A stretch of 64,000 nucleotides of DNA from Clostridia bacterium (GCA_910575055.1 CAJTDC010000001.1:248001-312000), one strand, 5' to 3'. Positions 9,724 through 19,591 are shown, counted from the stretch's first letter. The notes: generated by a model from the sequence alone, not told the origin. Made by a program: numbers and translations.

Positions 9724-9843
9724 ATCATATCACTTCCCTTATTTACATTAAAAATATCACTTTACTAGCAAAAACCATAAAATAATTTTTGAAATAAAGT
9801 TTTTTTTATTTCTCCTGTTTCAAAAAAACGAAAACAAATCTAT

Positions 9844-10908
9844 TTAACTCATCTGCAATTTCTTTGCTTGGTCTGTTGTAATGAGTGTATTCATAATTTC
9901 GTCTAAATCTCCATCTAATATCCCCTCTAATCTATGAAGTGTCAAACTTACTCTATGGTCTGTAACACGTCCTTGAGGGAAATTATACGTCCTTATTCTC
10001 TCACTTCTATCACCCGTTCCTACTTGAGAACGTCTATCTGCTGAAATTTCTGCATTATGTTTTGCTTGTTCCATTTCATACAAACGAGCATAAAGCACTT
10101 TTAATGCTTGTGCTTTATTTTTAATTTGAGATTTTTCATTTTGACAGGACACTACAATACCTGTAGGAATATGTGTTACTCTTACTGCTGAGTCTGTTGT
10201 ATTAACACACTGACCTCCATTTCCTGAAGAGCGAAATACGTCAATACGCACATCATTCATATTCAAATTGACATCTACTTCTTCTGCTTCTGGCAACACT
10301 GCCACTGTAACAGTAGATGTGTGTATTCTTCCACTACTTTCTGTAGAAGGAATTCTTTGTACTCTATGAACACCACTTTCATATTTCAAACGAGAATATG
10401 CTCCTTGTCCTTGTATCATAAACGAAATTTCTTTAAAACCACCTAAGTCGCTCTCATTGCTATTCATAATTTCTGTTTTCCAACGATGACGTTCTGCATA
10501 GCGGCTATACATACGAAACAAATCTCCTGCAAAAAGTGCTGCTTCATCTCCTCCAGCACCTCCCCTAATTTCTACAATGACATTTTTATGGTCATTAGGG
10601 TCTTTTGGCAAAAGTAATAATGTCAACTCTCTTTTTAATTGTTCTAAATTTTGTTTATTTTCAGACAGTTCCTGTTTTACCAATTCTTTCATATCTTCTT
10701 CTAATTTTTCATTCAAAAGTTCTAAATTATCTTGTATTTCTTGCTCTATTTTTTTATATTGTCTATAATTTTCTATAATAGGTGTTAAATCACTATATTC
10801 TTTCATACATTTTTGCCATTCTGTTTGATTGGCAATGACATCAGGGTCATTTACTTGTTCAGACAAATCAATATATTTTGCCTCAATCTCTGCTAATTTC
10901 TCTAACAT
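9844..10908 (-). CDS. prfA: Peptide chain release factor 1
   Basis: RF1 reads UAA and UAG stop codons and triggers peptide release on the ribosome. The 354-residue protein has the stop-codon recognition tripeptide Pro-Ser-Thr (187-189) in [16 protein letters not shown] and the catalytic GGQ at 231-233 in [17 protein letters not shown]. The Gln of GGQ is the residue normally methylated by PrmC, whose gene lies directly upstream in the same direction. Length and domain order are those of RF1 rather than RF2. The gene closes the rho-rpmE-DUF1385-prmC-prfA cluster. Confidence 0.97.
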   Translation of the reverse strand: MLEKLAEIEAKYIDLSEQVNDPDVIANQTEWQKCMKEYSDLTPIIENYRQYKKIEQEIQDNLELLNEKLEEDMKELVKQELSENKQNLEQLKRELTLLLLPKDPNDHKNVIVEIRGGAGGDEAALFAGDLFRMYSRYAERHRWKTEIMNSNESDLGGFKEISFMIQGQGAYSRLKYESGVHRVQRIPSTESSGRIHTSTVTVAVLPEAEEVDVNLNMNDVRIDVFRSSGNGGQCVNTTDSAVRVTHIPTGIVVSCQNEKSQIKNKAQALKVLYARLYEMEQAKHNAEISADRRSQVGTGDRSERIRTYNFPQGRVTDHRVSLTLHRLEGILDGDLDEIMNTLITTDQAKKLQMS

Positions 10909-10941
10909 ACTATTCTCCCTTATTACAAACTTATTTTTATA

Positions 10942-11790
10942 TTATGCCTTATTAACTGCGGATATTACTCTATCCAACCCTGCTAAATCTTGATATATTT
11001 TAACACTTTCAAATCCATATTGTTTCAGTATATCACAAACATTATATGCTTGTTCACAGCCAATTTCAAAAAACAAATAAGCACCTTCTTTTAAAAATTG
11101 TTTTGACTGTTGTACTATTTTTTTATAAAAATAAAGTCCGTCTTCTCCTCCATCTAGTGCCAAATATGGTTCAAACTCTTTTACAGAATTCATAAGTGTT
11201 TGTATTTGTTTTGTAGCAATATAGGGCGGATTGGAAACAATCGCATCTGCATTATTCAGCCAACTATCTGGCACTGTTTCAAACAAATTACTTTGAAACC
11301 ACTTTACACAAACATCATTATTTACTGCATTTTTTTGTGCTATATGCAATGCTGTAGTGCTAATATCAACGCCACACAATTCCATATTGCTATATTTTGC
11401 TAAACTAACAGCAATACAGCCTGTCCCTGTACAAACATCTATTACTTTTTTAAAATTCTTTTTATTATGGTATTGTAATACTGTTTCTACTAATATTTCT
11501 GTATCTGCTCTAGGAATTAAAACGTCCTCACTTACTACAAAAGGCAATGCCATAAATTCACAAACACCTGTAATATATGCTATAGGCTTTCCTTGCTTTC
11601 TTTGTTCTAAATCACAAAAATACTGTTTCTGTTGCTCTGTTGTTAATTCTACAGTATTTTTTGTATAAAGTTGTACTTTTGTAAATGAAGTTGCTTTCAT
11701 TAAAAGCAATACTGTATCTAAGCTATAGCTTTCTATACCACATTGTTTTAATTCCTTTTTTCCTAAAAGTAATGCTTGTTCTACATTCAT
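10942..11790 (-). CDS. prmC: Release factor glutamine N5-methyltransferase
   Basis: PrmC methylates the glutamine of the GGQ motif in release factors using S-adenosylmethionine. The 282-residue protein has an N-terminal helical domain, the SAM-binding motif DVCTGTGCIAVSLA (about 118-131) and the catalytic NPPY motif (187-190). It overlaps the upstream DUF1385 gene by four bases and is followed 33 bases later by its substrate gene prfA, a classic arrangement. Confidence 0.97.
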   Translation of the reverse strand: MNVEQALLLGKKELKQCGIESYSLDTVLLLMKATSFTKVQLYTKNTVELTTEQQKQYFCDLEQRKQGKPIAYITGVCEFMALPFVVSEDVLIPRADTEILVETVLQYHNKKNFKKVIDVCTGTGCIAVSLAKYSNMELCGVDISTTALHIAQKNAVNNDVCVKWFQSNLFETVPDSWLNNADAIVSNPPYIATKQIQTLMNSVKEFEPYLALDGGEDGLYFYKKIVQQSKQFLKEGAYLFFEIGCEQAYNVCDILKQYGFESVKIYQDLAGLDRVISAVNKA

Positions 11791-12731
11791 TTTCTGATTT
11801 CCTCTATTTTTTGGCTATCATCGCCTTCTACTTCAAGCACTTTTTTCATTGCCGCAATAGCAGTTTCAATTTGACTACCGTCTGGTTCGCTTGTTGTAAT
11901 TTTCTGTAAACAAAGTCCTGGATAGCTCACCATAGCTACTAATTTATTGTCAGAACTGCCTGCCCATTTTATGACTTCATAAGAAATACCTGCTATAAAA
12001 GGCACTAACACAATACGACTTATTAAACGTAATGCAATATTATCTGTTTGTACAAAAAACAATACTACCATACTAATTATCATTACAATAAGCAAAAAAC
12101 TTGTGCCACATCTTTTGTGTAGTCTAGTACAGGTTTTGACATTTTCTACTGTCAAAGGTAATTCTTTTTCAAAACAATTTATTGTTTTATGTTCTGCTCC
12201 GTGATACTGAAATACTCTTTGTATCTCTTTCATTTTGGATATAGCAAATATATATATCAAAAAAATACTAATACGAATTAGACCTTCTACAACACCTAGA
12301 CCCCACGTAGGTATCACTGTTTTAAAAAATCCTCCCAGCCAAACTGGCAACATAAAAAACAGTCCTACGCTCATTATAATAGACAAAAATACACTAATAT
12401 AAATGACAATATCATTCATTTTATCCCCAAATTTGTCCATTACCCATTTTTCAAATTTAGAAGGTTCTTCTTCTTCCATAATTGCTTCTCCTGCAATTTC
12501 AGCAGAACGCATCATAATTTTAGTACCTGTTACAAGAGAGTCTACAAATGCTGCCATACCTCTAAATATAGGCAGCGTAAATAATTTATATTTTTTGGAA
12601 AGTCCTGTGCAATTTTGTTCTTCCAGTGTAATGCCACCTTCAGGATTACGTACTGCCATAGCATATATCGTTTTTCCTCTCATCATAACACCTTCAATTA
12701 CTGCTTGACCGCCAATACTTGTTTTTTTCAA
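11787..12731 (-). CDS. DUF1385 family membrane protein
   Basis: The frame extends up to a TTG at 12770, but homologues begin close to the conserved IGGQAVIEGVMMRG, so the internal TTG at 12731 (MKKTSIGGQ) is preferred, giving 314 residues. The ribosome binding site for either start is weak. The protein has about four membrane segments and a conserved YHGAEHKTINCFE motif with LHKRCGTSFL, a possible metal or cofactor site. DUF1385 proteins are found next to prmC and prfA in many Clostridia, as here, but their function is not established. The gene overlaps prmC by four bases. Confidence 0.9.
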   Translation of the reverse strand: MKKTSIGGQAVIEGVMMRGKTIYAMAVRNPEGGITLEEQNCTGLSKKYKLFTLPIFRGMAAFVDSLVTGTKIMMRSAEIAGEAIMEEEEPSKFEKWVMDKFGDKMNDIVIYISVFLSIIMSVGLFFMLPVWLGGFFKTVIPTWGLGVVEGLIRISIFLIYIFAISKMKEIQRVFQYHGAEHKTINCFEKELPLTVENVKTCTRLHKRCGTSFLLIVMIISMVVLFFVQTDNIALRLISRIVLVPFIAGISYEVIKWAGSSDNKLVAMVSYPGLCLQKITTSEPDGSQIETAIAAMKKVLEVEGDDSQKIEEIRK

Positions 12732-12788
12732 TTTATCAGCTTCTTTCTTTATTTTTATTATATTATACAAATTTTTCTATATAAAAAA

Positions 12789-12813
12789 GGCGGGATTTTA
12801 TAACTACCCCACC
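12789..12813 (-). terminator. Terminator after rpmE
   Basis: On the minus strand GGTGGG (12808-12813) pairs with CCCGCC (12789-12794) with one G/T pair. The stem runs straight into TTTTTTAT. It separates rpmE from the DUF1385-prmC-prfA genes, which may also be reached by read-through. Confidence 0.75.
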
Positions 12814-12829
12814 CTTTCGACCGTTTATA

Positions 12830-13033
12830 TTATTTTCTGCCATATTTTTTATTAAATTTTTCCACTCTACCGCCTGCTTCAAGCAATAATTTCTGGCTGC
12901 CTGTATAAAATGGGTGGCATTTTGAACAAACCTCAACTCTGATTTCTTCTTTTGTAGAACCTGTTACAAATTCATTACCACAGTTACATTTTACCGTTAC
13001 CTGATTGTATTTAGGGTGTATTCCCTCTCTCAT
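12830..13033 (-). CDS. rpmE: Ribosomal protein L31, zinc-binding type
   Basis: This L31 protein of the large subunit has 67 residues from the chosen start. Two ATG codons lie close together. The GAGGTG ribosome binding site (about 13041-13046) is only one base from the first but seven from the second, so MREGIHPKY is preferred. Four cysteines in CNCG and CSKC mark the zinc-binding (C+) form, which serves as a zinc store in other bacteria. It lies between rho and the DUF1385 gene, as in many Clostridia. Confidence 0.95.
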   Translation of the reverse strand: MREGIHPKYNQVTVKCNCGNEFVTGSTKEEIRVEVCSKCHPFYTGSQKLLLEAGGRVEKFNKKYGRK

Positions 13034-13176
13034 TATCATTCACCTCTTTCTGTTGATCAATAATTTACATTATTTAAAGACAACGCTAGCAGTATATCAT
13101 AGTTTTCATAATTTTGCAATATATTTCTTTTACAAAGTCAATGTAATACAATGACATTTTTGTTCTTTTAATATAC

Positions 13177-14640
13177 TTATTTTTCTGTTTTATTGTCTAA
13201 TGTTTTTTCAAATATAGGTAACCTGCCTATAAACTCATTATTGTCTGTCGTTTTTTTCAGCCATTCTAAAACACTCTCTGTTACATCTACTGTAGGCATA
13301 TTACTTGTTACTTTTCTAAGTATATAAATACAATCCATTTCTTGTTTTGTCAAAAGTTTTTCTTCTCGTCTTGTACCAGAACGGTTAATATCTACTGCGG
13401 GAAAAATACGTCTTTCTGCTAATCTTCTGTCTAAAACTAATTCCATATTGCCAGTACCTTTAAATTCTTCAAATATCACATCGTCCATTTTACTTCCTGT
13501 ATCTACCAATGCTGTTGCCAATATAGTTAAACTTCCTCCGCCTTCAATATTTCTCGCTGCCCCAAAAAATCTTTTAGGCATATAAAGTGCAGAAGGGTCA
13601 AGTCCTCCCGAAAGTGTTCTGCCACTAGGAGGAATAATTAAATTGTATGCTCTAGAAAGTCTTGTAATACTATCTAATAATATAATTAAATCTTTTCCCT
13701 GTTCTACCATTCTTTTTGCTCTTTCCAGTACCATCTCTGCTACCCTTTTATGATGTTCTGGTTCTTCATCAAATGTAGAATACACAATTTCTACATTCTG
13801 CCCTACAATAGAACGTTGTATATCTGTCACTTCTTCTGGTCTTTCATCAATCAGCAAAAATATTAAATGTACTTCTTTATGGTTTTGTGTTATGGCATTT
13901 GCTAACTGTGTCAAAAGTACTGTTTTTCCTACTTTAGGTGGTGCAACAATAATACCTCTTTGTCCTTTTCCTATAGGCGCAATCAAATCAATGAGTCTTC
14001 CAGAAAGTGCTGTTCTACCTGTTTCTAATTTTAATTTCTCTTCTGGATAAATCGGTGTTAAATCTTCAAAAGAAGGTCTATTAACTGCCTTTTGAGGAGA
14101 GTCTCCATTTACCGTTTTAACATAAAGCAAAGCATTATATTTTTCATTTTCTCTTGCCAGACGCATATTACCTCTTACAGCATCTCCTGTTTTTAAATTA
14201 AATCGTTTGATTTGAGATTGAGAAATATAAATATCTCCACTGCCACGTAAAAAATTTTCCGCTCTTAAAAATCCATAGCCATCAGGCATTACTTCTAATA
14301 TGCCCTCTCCTATAGGAGCGTTTTCTAAAGACTGCAATGTTTTTTCTTTCTGTTCCTGCTGTACTTCTTTCTGCTCTTGTACTACTTCTTTTTGCTGTTG
14401 TACTACTTCTTTTTGCTCTATAGGCAATTCATTTTGTTTGTCTTGTTTGATTTCAAAACCATATGTTGTAATATTTTTAATTATAGAATTTTGTTCTGTT
14501 TTTTTCTGTTGTTCTTTATAGCATTGTATTTGTTCAATCAATTCATTCTTGCGGAATTTTGTGATAGACTTTAATCCAATCTCTTTTCCTATTTGTTGTA
14601 ATTCTATCAAGGTTTTTTTTTCAAAATCTTCTTGCCCCAT
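13177..14640 (-). CDS. rho: Transcription termination factor Rho with glutamine-rich insertion
   Basis: Rho is a hexameric RNA helicase that ends transcription at C-rich unstructured RNA. The 487-residue protein has the N-terminal helix bundle (1-40), a glutamine- and lysine-rich linker with KEVVQ-type repeats (about 42-105), the cold-shock RNA-binding domain ([20 protein letters not shown]) and the ATPase core with Walker A PPKVGKT (234-240). The linker makes it longer than the 419-residue E. coli protein. Such insertions are known in other Clostridia, where some form prion-like assemblies; that behaviour is not shown by sequence here. Confidence 0.97.
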   Translation of the reverse strand: MGQEDFEKKTLIELQQIGKEIGLKSITKFRKNELIEQIQCYKEQQKKTEQNSIIKNITTYGFEIKQDKQNELPIEQKEVVQQQKEVVQEQKEVQQEQKEKTLQSLENAPIGEGILEVMPDGYGFLRAENFLRGSGDIYISQSQIKRFNLKTGDAVRGNMRLARENEKYNALLYVKTVNGDSPQKAVNRPSFEDLTPIYPEEKLKLETGRTALSGRLIDLIAPIGKGQRGIIVAPPKVGKTVLLTQLANAITQNHKEVHLIFLLIDERPEEVTDIQRSIVGQNVEIVYSTFDEEPEHHKRVAEMVLERAKRMVEQGKDLIILLDSITRLSRAYNLIIPPSGRTLSGGLDPSALYMPKRFFGAARNIEGGGSLTILATALVDTGSKMDDVIFEEFKGTGNMELVLDRRLAERRIFPAVDINRSGTRREEKLLTKQEMDCIYILRKVTSNMPTVDVTESVLEWLKKTTDNNEFIGRLPIFEKTLDNKTEK

Positions 14641-14720
14641 ATCATTTCTCCATTCTATATTGTATTGTGGGTATAATGTCCCTTCATAGCTGTGGTCTTT
14701 TCATTTGTAAATGTTATATT

Positions 14721-15995
14721 TTATTTTGGTATTTTCAGCTTATCTCCTGCTTTTAAATAATCATTTTCTGTTTTTCCATTTGCCTCCAATATTCTGGTAT
14801 ATTGTGTGCCATCACCATAAAATCTTTGTGCCAATGTCCACCAAGAATTGTCACTTTCTGTTACAGTATACCAATCGAAATTTCCTGGGTCATCTCCATT
14901 TCCTTCACTATTATTACTGTTTTCACCATTGTTTTGTTGTGTACTTTCTCCTTCTGGTGTAGTTGTTCCTCCTCCTTTTAATGTTTTGATTTCTTCTTCC
15001 AATTTTAATTTATCCATTTCTAATGTTTCATATCTTGCACTCAAATCTTCTTGTTCTGCAATAACTTTTTGTGCTTCTTTGAGTTTACTTCCCAATGAAA
15101 TACAACGAAATCCCAAAAAACCTATTAATGCAATGATAATAACAGAAAATACAATACTGAGTTTTTTACCTGGACGAAAAGAAATGCTTTCTTCATCATC
15201 ATAATCATCACTGTACAATTCGTCCAAATCCATTTGTTTTGCACCTCTTGTTAAATCATAATCGTCATAATTGCCACGACGATTTCTTCTTCCTTCTCTC
15301 ATATCCATATTTTCATCTTTTGTATTATGTGATGGTAATGTAATTTCAATTTCCTGCATCAAAGGACCTTTTCTTTCTGTTGGTTGAGGTGTATCATACG
15401 GTTTTTGTTCTCTATTTTCATACCCATTTTGTATTTGTGGTTCTTGTTGGTATCCTCCCTGATAAGAATTTTGGTAAGCATCTTGATATGTATTATAATT
15501 TGTATTTTGAGATATTTCATTGTGATATTCGGGCTGTTGCTGGTAAGTATTTTCATAATCATTATCATACTGCTGATGTGATGAATACTGTGGTGTAAAA
15601 TCTATTTTTTGTGTATGATACATTCCTTCTTGATTATCATATACCATTTGCGTTTGATACATTCCTTCTTGTATATCATTTTCAGATTGTATTGTTTGAA
15701 ATCTCATAGTATACTGTTGGTCAGCATCTTCTTGTGCATAACGACGGGTTCTTCTTCCTATTATTGTTTCTTCTGATGGTGCTACATTTCCACCGCTCCA
15801 ATCTACATAATTTGTATCATTATTTTGTGTATTATTTATTCTGCCATATATTGTTGTATCTGTTTGCTCGTTTTTTCCCATAAGAGGGTGTGTTTCCATA
15901 AGCATATCCACAATTTCTTTTGGCAATTCATCATATAACTTTGGTTCTGTATTGTCTTGATTGTATCCGTTACTATAATTTTCTTTTTCCATCAT
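14721..15995 (-). CDS. Single-pass membrane protein with LysM domain and long Gln/Asn/Tyr-rich cytoplasmic part
   Basis: The 424-residue protein has four parts: a hydrophilic N-terminal region rich in Gln, Asn and Tyr (1-275, densest at 100-200), one membrane segment (about 280-298), a coiled coil (about 302-340), and after a Gly/Ser/Asn linker a LysM domain (about 375-423, starting WYTVTESDNSWWTLAQRFYG). LysM domains bind peptidoglycan, so the C-terminus is probably outside and the low-complexity part in the cytoplasm. Tandem GMYQTQ/GMYHTQ and YQ-repeat units occur in the N-terminal part. The gene lies upstream of rho. I know no function for this arrangement. Confidence 0.85.
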   Translation of the reverse strand: MMEKENYSNGYNQDNTEPKLYDELPKEIVDMLMETHPLMGKNEQTDTTIYGRINNTQNNDTNYVDWSGGNVAPSEETIIGRRTRRYAQEDADQQYTMRFQTIQSENDIQEGMYQTQMVYDNQEGMYHTQKIDFTPQYSSHQQYDNDYENTYQQQPEYHNEISQNTNYNTYQDAYQNSYQGGYQQEPQIQNGYENREQKPYDTPQPTERKGPLMQEIEITLPSHNTKDENMDMREGRRNRRGNYDDYDLTRGAKQMDLDELYSDDYDDEESISFRPGKKLSIVFSVIIIALIGFLGFRCISLGSKLKEAQKVIAEQEDLSARYETLEMDKLKLEEEIKTLKGGGTTTPEGESTQQNNGENSNNSEGNGDDPGNFDWYTVTESDNSWWTLAQRFYGDGTQYTRILEANGKTENDYLKAGDKLKIPK

Positions 15996-15999
15996 TATC

Positions 16000-16686
16000 C
16001 TCCACTTTATTTGTTATCGTGCCAAATAAAAAAGCTATATCATATACATATTAACACAAAAGTATCGTTTTTTTAAATACTTTCTGTTTTTTAAGCATAT
16101 ATTGTCATTATCATTTTAACCATTACAAACATAAGTGTCAACTAATACCTCTCTTTTGAAATCAATTCTTAAAATCTGTTTTTATCAAAATATAGCCAAT
16201 ATTACTACTTTTTTAAAAATTTTAAATATAATGTATTGTTAATGTTATACATTTTTTACAAAAAAGAATTATTTTTCTGTATGAATTATCCTCTTTACTT
16301 TAACGTTAATATTGATTATACTTTATTAAGGAAATGAAAATATTAACATAACATTTCTGGCTAATAAAATGACATCACTCCAATAACCAAAAATTCTCCT
16401 TATTTAACCAAAAAACCCTTGGCTAATTGTACTGAATAATTACCTTAATATTTAGTTGATTTTTTCAATAAAAAGTACTTGAATACTATTCTAACAAGTC
16501 GAAAACAGTTTTTTGATTTATTATGTTAATTTTATCAACATACAATACATAATTGTTTTTATATCATATCTCACATTTATGTAACAATTACTGCATAATA
16601 TTTGTATAATATAAAAAAATGTGCTATGATGTATGTGTTATATTATTTGTGTTTTAGTAAACGTATTTCATAAGGATGTGATTAAA
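16000..16686. other. Gene-free AT-rich stretch between the LysM gene and mecA
   Basis: This 687-bp region has no convincing open frame, RNA gene or strong hairpin. The right end carries a TATAAT box (16605-16610) about 80 bp before mecA, with only a weak upstream element (GTAACA near 16581). Short similar phrases (TGGCTAAT and AACCAAAAA, each twice around 16357-16425) are noted, but no clear repeat family emerges. Confidence 0.5.
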
Positions 16687-17337
16687 TTGAAAATAGAAAA
16701 AATAAATGAAAGTCAAATTAAGCTCATACTGACAGAAGCTGACCTAACAGAACGTGACATCAAATTAGAGGATTTAACAATGCCTTCTGAAAAAACACAA
16801 GCACTTTTTCACGATATTATGGAAAAAGCTTTAGAAGAGTATGATTTCATTTCAGAAAATACTCCTCTTATGGTAGAAGCTGTACCAGTAGGGTTAGATG
16901 GTATTATGATTATTGTAACAAAAATTGACTCCAAAAATTCTGAGGGCTTTAGTGCAAAAATGCTTTCTCAGCAAAAAGATTTACGCCGCTTTAAAAGAAA
17001 ACCTCTTGTGTTTCAAGAAGGAGAAGCTGACAAAAATAGTGATATATTAATTTATTCTTTTTCAAAGCTAGACGATGTCATTGATTTTAGTTTACGTGTT
17101 GCTGATACTTATCATGATGCTAGTTCTCTTTACAAAATGTATGACAGATATTTTATTGTACTACAGATAAAACAAGATGGCGATGAAAATAAGGCAGAAG
17201 AATTAGAGTTAATATTAGGAGAATATGGACAAAAACATATGTCCGTTCAGCTTTCTAAATACTACCTTATAGAACACGGTGAAACAATGATTGAAAATAA
17301 AGCAATTACGCTTCTTTCAAAATGCTTTGCTTGCTAA
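16687..17337 (+). CDS. mecA: Adaptor protein MecA
   Basis: MecA binds target proteins with its N-terminal domain and hands them to the ClpC unfoldase with its C-terminal domain for degradation. The open frame extends back to an ATG at 16633, but the family begins MKIEKIN, which here is read from a TTG at 16687 ten bases after AAGGA (16672-16676); the TTG is chosen (216 residues). The acidic linker after residue 85 and the C-terminal ferredoxin-like domain (VIDFSLRVADTYHDASSLYKM to KYYLIEHGETMIENKAI) are complete. A terminator follows at once. Confidence 0.93.
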   Translation: MKIEKINESQIKLILTEADLTERDIKLEDLTMPSEKTQALFHDIMEKALEEYDFISENTPLMVEAVPVGLDGIMIIVTKIDSKNSEGFSAKMLSQQKDLRRFKRKPLVFQEGEADKNSDILIYSFSKLDDVIDFSLRVADTYHDASSLYKMYDRYFIVLQIKQDGDENKAEELELILGEYGQKHMSVQLSKYYLIEHGETMIENKAITLLSKCFAC

Positions 17338-17340
17338 TAA

Positions 17341-17366
17341 AAGGGCTTGGAGTTTTCCAAGCCTTT
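17341..17366 (+). terminator. Terminator of mecA
   Basis: A 10-bp stem (17341-17350 with 17357-17366, one G/T pair) with an AGTTTT loop follows the mecA stop directly and is followed by a T-rich tract. Confidence 0.9.
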
Positions 17367-17472
17367 ACTTTTATATAATATTCATTTTTAAAGTGATTAA
17401 AAAACTTTTTTATACTTATTTACTAGTACATTAGCATAAAAGTATTATACAAATTTAAAGGAGATATTAATA

Positions 17473-18444
17473 ATGAATAAAACAATACAGTTAACACTTG
17501 ATTTTGACAATAAACCAAATCACAATGATAAAATACAAGAAGAAATCTCCAACATACAAAAATTTAATTTTAACAACTTATTTACTAATATGACAAAATT
17601 AAAAGAAATACATAATAATCATTCAATAGCTATATTGGGTGATAGCATTGAAATACTTCAAAATATGAAAAGTAATTCTGTTAATCTAATATTCATTGAT
17701 GCACCATACAATATTGGTAAAAACTTCGGAAATAATAAAGATAAATGGAATACAATTCACGAATATGTTGATTGGTGCAAACACTGGATTGATGAATGTA
17801 TGCGTATACTTTCTGATGATGGCACTATGTATTTTATGACAGCCACACAACATATGCCCTATCTTGATGTATATGTTTCAGAAAATTATAATGTACTTTG
17901 TCGTATTATATGGTCATATGACAGTTCAAGTGTACAGTCAAAAAAAATATTCGGTTCATTATACGAACCTATTTTAATGATAAATAAAAATAAAAATTCT
18001 AAATATACATTTAATTATCAAGAAATTTTAGTAGAAGCAAAGACAGGTGCACAAAGAAAACTTATTGATTATAGAAAAAATCCTCCCCAACCATATCATA
18101 CAAAAAAGGTGCCTGGTAACGTTTGGGATTTTAATCGTGTTCGTTTTAAAATGAATGAATACGAAAACCACCCAACACAAAAACCAGAAGCACTACTTGA
18201 ACGTATTATAAAAGCTTCTTCAAATGTAGGTGATATTATTTTAGACCCATTCTCTGGCTCTTTTACTACTTCTGCTGTTGCTGCTCGTTTAGGTAGAGTT
18301 AGTATTGGTATAGACATAAATGAAGAATATTTCGAAATAGGATTACGTCGTACAGGTATTGCGACAGAATATAATGGGAAAACACTCATAAAAGAAAAAA
18401 AACGTAAAACAAATGCGAAATCAAAATATATAAGGGGCGAATAG
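17473..18444 (+). CDS. DNA adenine methyltransferase, YhdJ-like (predicted ATGCAT)
   Basis: This is a 323-residue beta-class DNA methyltransferase. The catalytic motif DAPY (76-79, variant of DPPY) precedes the SAM-binding motif LDPFSGSFTTSAVAARLG (about 257-274). Long stretches (IIWSYDSSSVQSKKIFGS, LIDYRKNPPQPYHTKKVPG, ENHPTQKPEALLERII) match E. coli YhdJ as I recall it. YhdJ methylates the second adenine of ATGCAT, so the same target is predicted. An N-terminal extension of about 45 residues is extra. The restriction gene starts two bases after the stop, making a type II pair. Confidence 0.93.
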   Translation: MNKTIQLTLDFDNKPNHNDKIQEEISNIQKFNFNNLFTNMTKLKEIHNNHSIAILGDSIEILQNMKSNSVNLIFIDAPYNIGKNFGNNKDKWNTIHEYVDWCKHWIDECMRILSDDGTMYFMTATQHMPYLDVYVSENYNVLCRIIWSYDSSSVQSKKIFGSLYEPILMINKNKNSKYTFNYQEILVEAKTGAQRKLIDYRKNPPQPYHTKKVPGNVWDFNRVRFKMNEYENHPTQKPEALLERIIKASSNVGDIILDPFSGSFTTSAVAARLGRVSIGIDINEEYFEIGLRRTGIATEYNGKTLIKEKKRKTNAKSKYIRGE

Positions 18445-18446
18445 TA

Positions 18447-19520
18447 ATGAAAATAACAGAAGAATTTATATTGAAAATTTTAAAAAAAGATTTTCCAGAA
18501 TGTTTTCAAAATATTTATGATAATAGTTTACTTTTACAATATCTTGATAAAAAAATGAAAGCAGTACACGGCAACACTAAATCAAGAAAAAGTCTTGCAA
18601 GTATTTATGCAATTTATTCTATATTATATTATTACAAAAAAGACTTTTATAATAATTCGAATGAATATAAACAGTTTAGTGGTTATGATTATAAAAGTTT
18701 ACTTGACTTTTGTCATAGATTATATGGAGGCACTAAATTACAAAACCATGCATTAAATTCTAGAGTAAATGGTGAATTTAGAAACAAATTCCCAAATGCT
18801 ACAAATGACCTAATTATCAATAATAACGGAAAATATTTGCTTCATATTGACTATTTATATGTTAATAAATATGATATAAGTAAAACTTGTTGTAAAATAA
18901 TCGAAAAATACATTAAATTATTGGAAGAAAAAGACAAAACATTATTTCAAATTTTAGAAGAAATATATTCTTTAAAGAGTTATACCGAAAAGAAAAAATG
19001 TATTTGTAAACTTCTTTCAGAAGATGCAGAAGCAAGAATTTTTGAAATTATTAGCTATGTCATTTTAAAAAATCATTATAAGAATAAAAAAGTTTATTTC
19101 GGCTACTCATTAGACAATATTTATGAAAAAAAATTACAACTTTACAAAACTGGAAGAACAAACGCCAATGATGGTGGTATTGATTTTGTTATGCGTCCTA
19201 TAGGACGTTTTTTTCAAGTAACAGAAGTAAATAATTATGATAAATACTTTTTAGATATTGATAAAGTAATGCACTTTCCAATTACTTTTGTTATTAAAAC
19301 AAAAGCTTCAAAAGAGGATATATTGCAAGAACTGAAAACATACATAAATAAACGTTCAAATGGTATGATAGTAATTAAACAACGTTATGATAAAGCAATA
19401 GAAGAAATCATAACCATTAATGAGCTTTATTTATGGATAGAGGAATTAAAAGATAAAGATATTGACAATATTATTAGAGATATTGATATTTATTACAAAT
19501 TAGAGATGAATATAAAATAA
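18447..19520 (+). CDS. Predicted type II restriction endonuclease, partner of the YhdJ-like methylase
   Basis: This 357-residue protein is inferred to be a restriction enzyme mainly because it follows the methylase by two bases. It also holds a plausible metal-dependent nuclease centre: GRTNANDGGIDFVM (Asp246) followed by GRFFQVTE (Glu260), a PD-(D/E)xK-like spacing. The rest is helical and lysine-rich, with no membrane or signal segment. If matched to the methylase it should cut ATGCAT, like NsiI-type isoschizomers. The block around GGIDFVMRPIGRFFQV recalls the HaeII-type family, but I cannot confirm that. Confidence 0.75.
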   Translation: MKITEEFILKILKKDFPECFQNIYDNSLLLQYLDKKMKAVHGNTKSRKSLASIYAIYSILYYYKKDFYNNSNEYKQFSGYDYKSLLDFCHRLYGGTKLQNHALNSRVNGEFRNKFPNATNDLIINNNGKYLLHIDYLYVNKYDISKTCCKIIEKYIKLLEEKDKTLFQILEEIYSLKSYTEKKKCICKLLSEDAEARIFEIISYVILKNHYKNKKVYFGYSLDNIYEKKLQLYKTGRTNANDGGIDFVMRPIGRFFQVTEVNNYDKYFLDIDKVMHFPITFVIKTKASKEDILQELKTYINKRSNGMIVIKQRYDKAIEEIITINELYLWIEELKDKDIDNIIRDIDIYYKLEMNIK

Positions 19521-19541
19521 TTAGCACTATAACAAAACTCT

Positions 19542-19586
19542 TATAAAAGCCTCTCCTTGTTTATATTAAAAAGAGAGGCTTTTATA
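19542..19586. terminator. Bidirectional terminator between the restriction gene and hppA
   Basis: A perfect 14-bp stem (19542-19555 with 19573-19586) with AAAA and TTTT flanks sits between the convergent genes. The symmetric A/T ends allow it to work in both directions. Confidence 0.92.
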
Positions 19587-19591
19587 TTTTA

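Noticed and set aside
9796-9822. A/T hairpin after prfA (GAAATAAA/TTTATTTC)
   Set aside because: The stem is all A/T but for one pair and has no clear T-run on the minus strand, so terminator function is doubtful.
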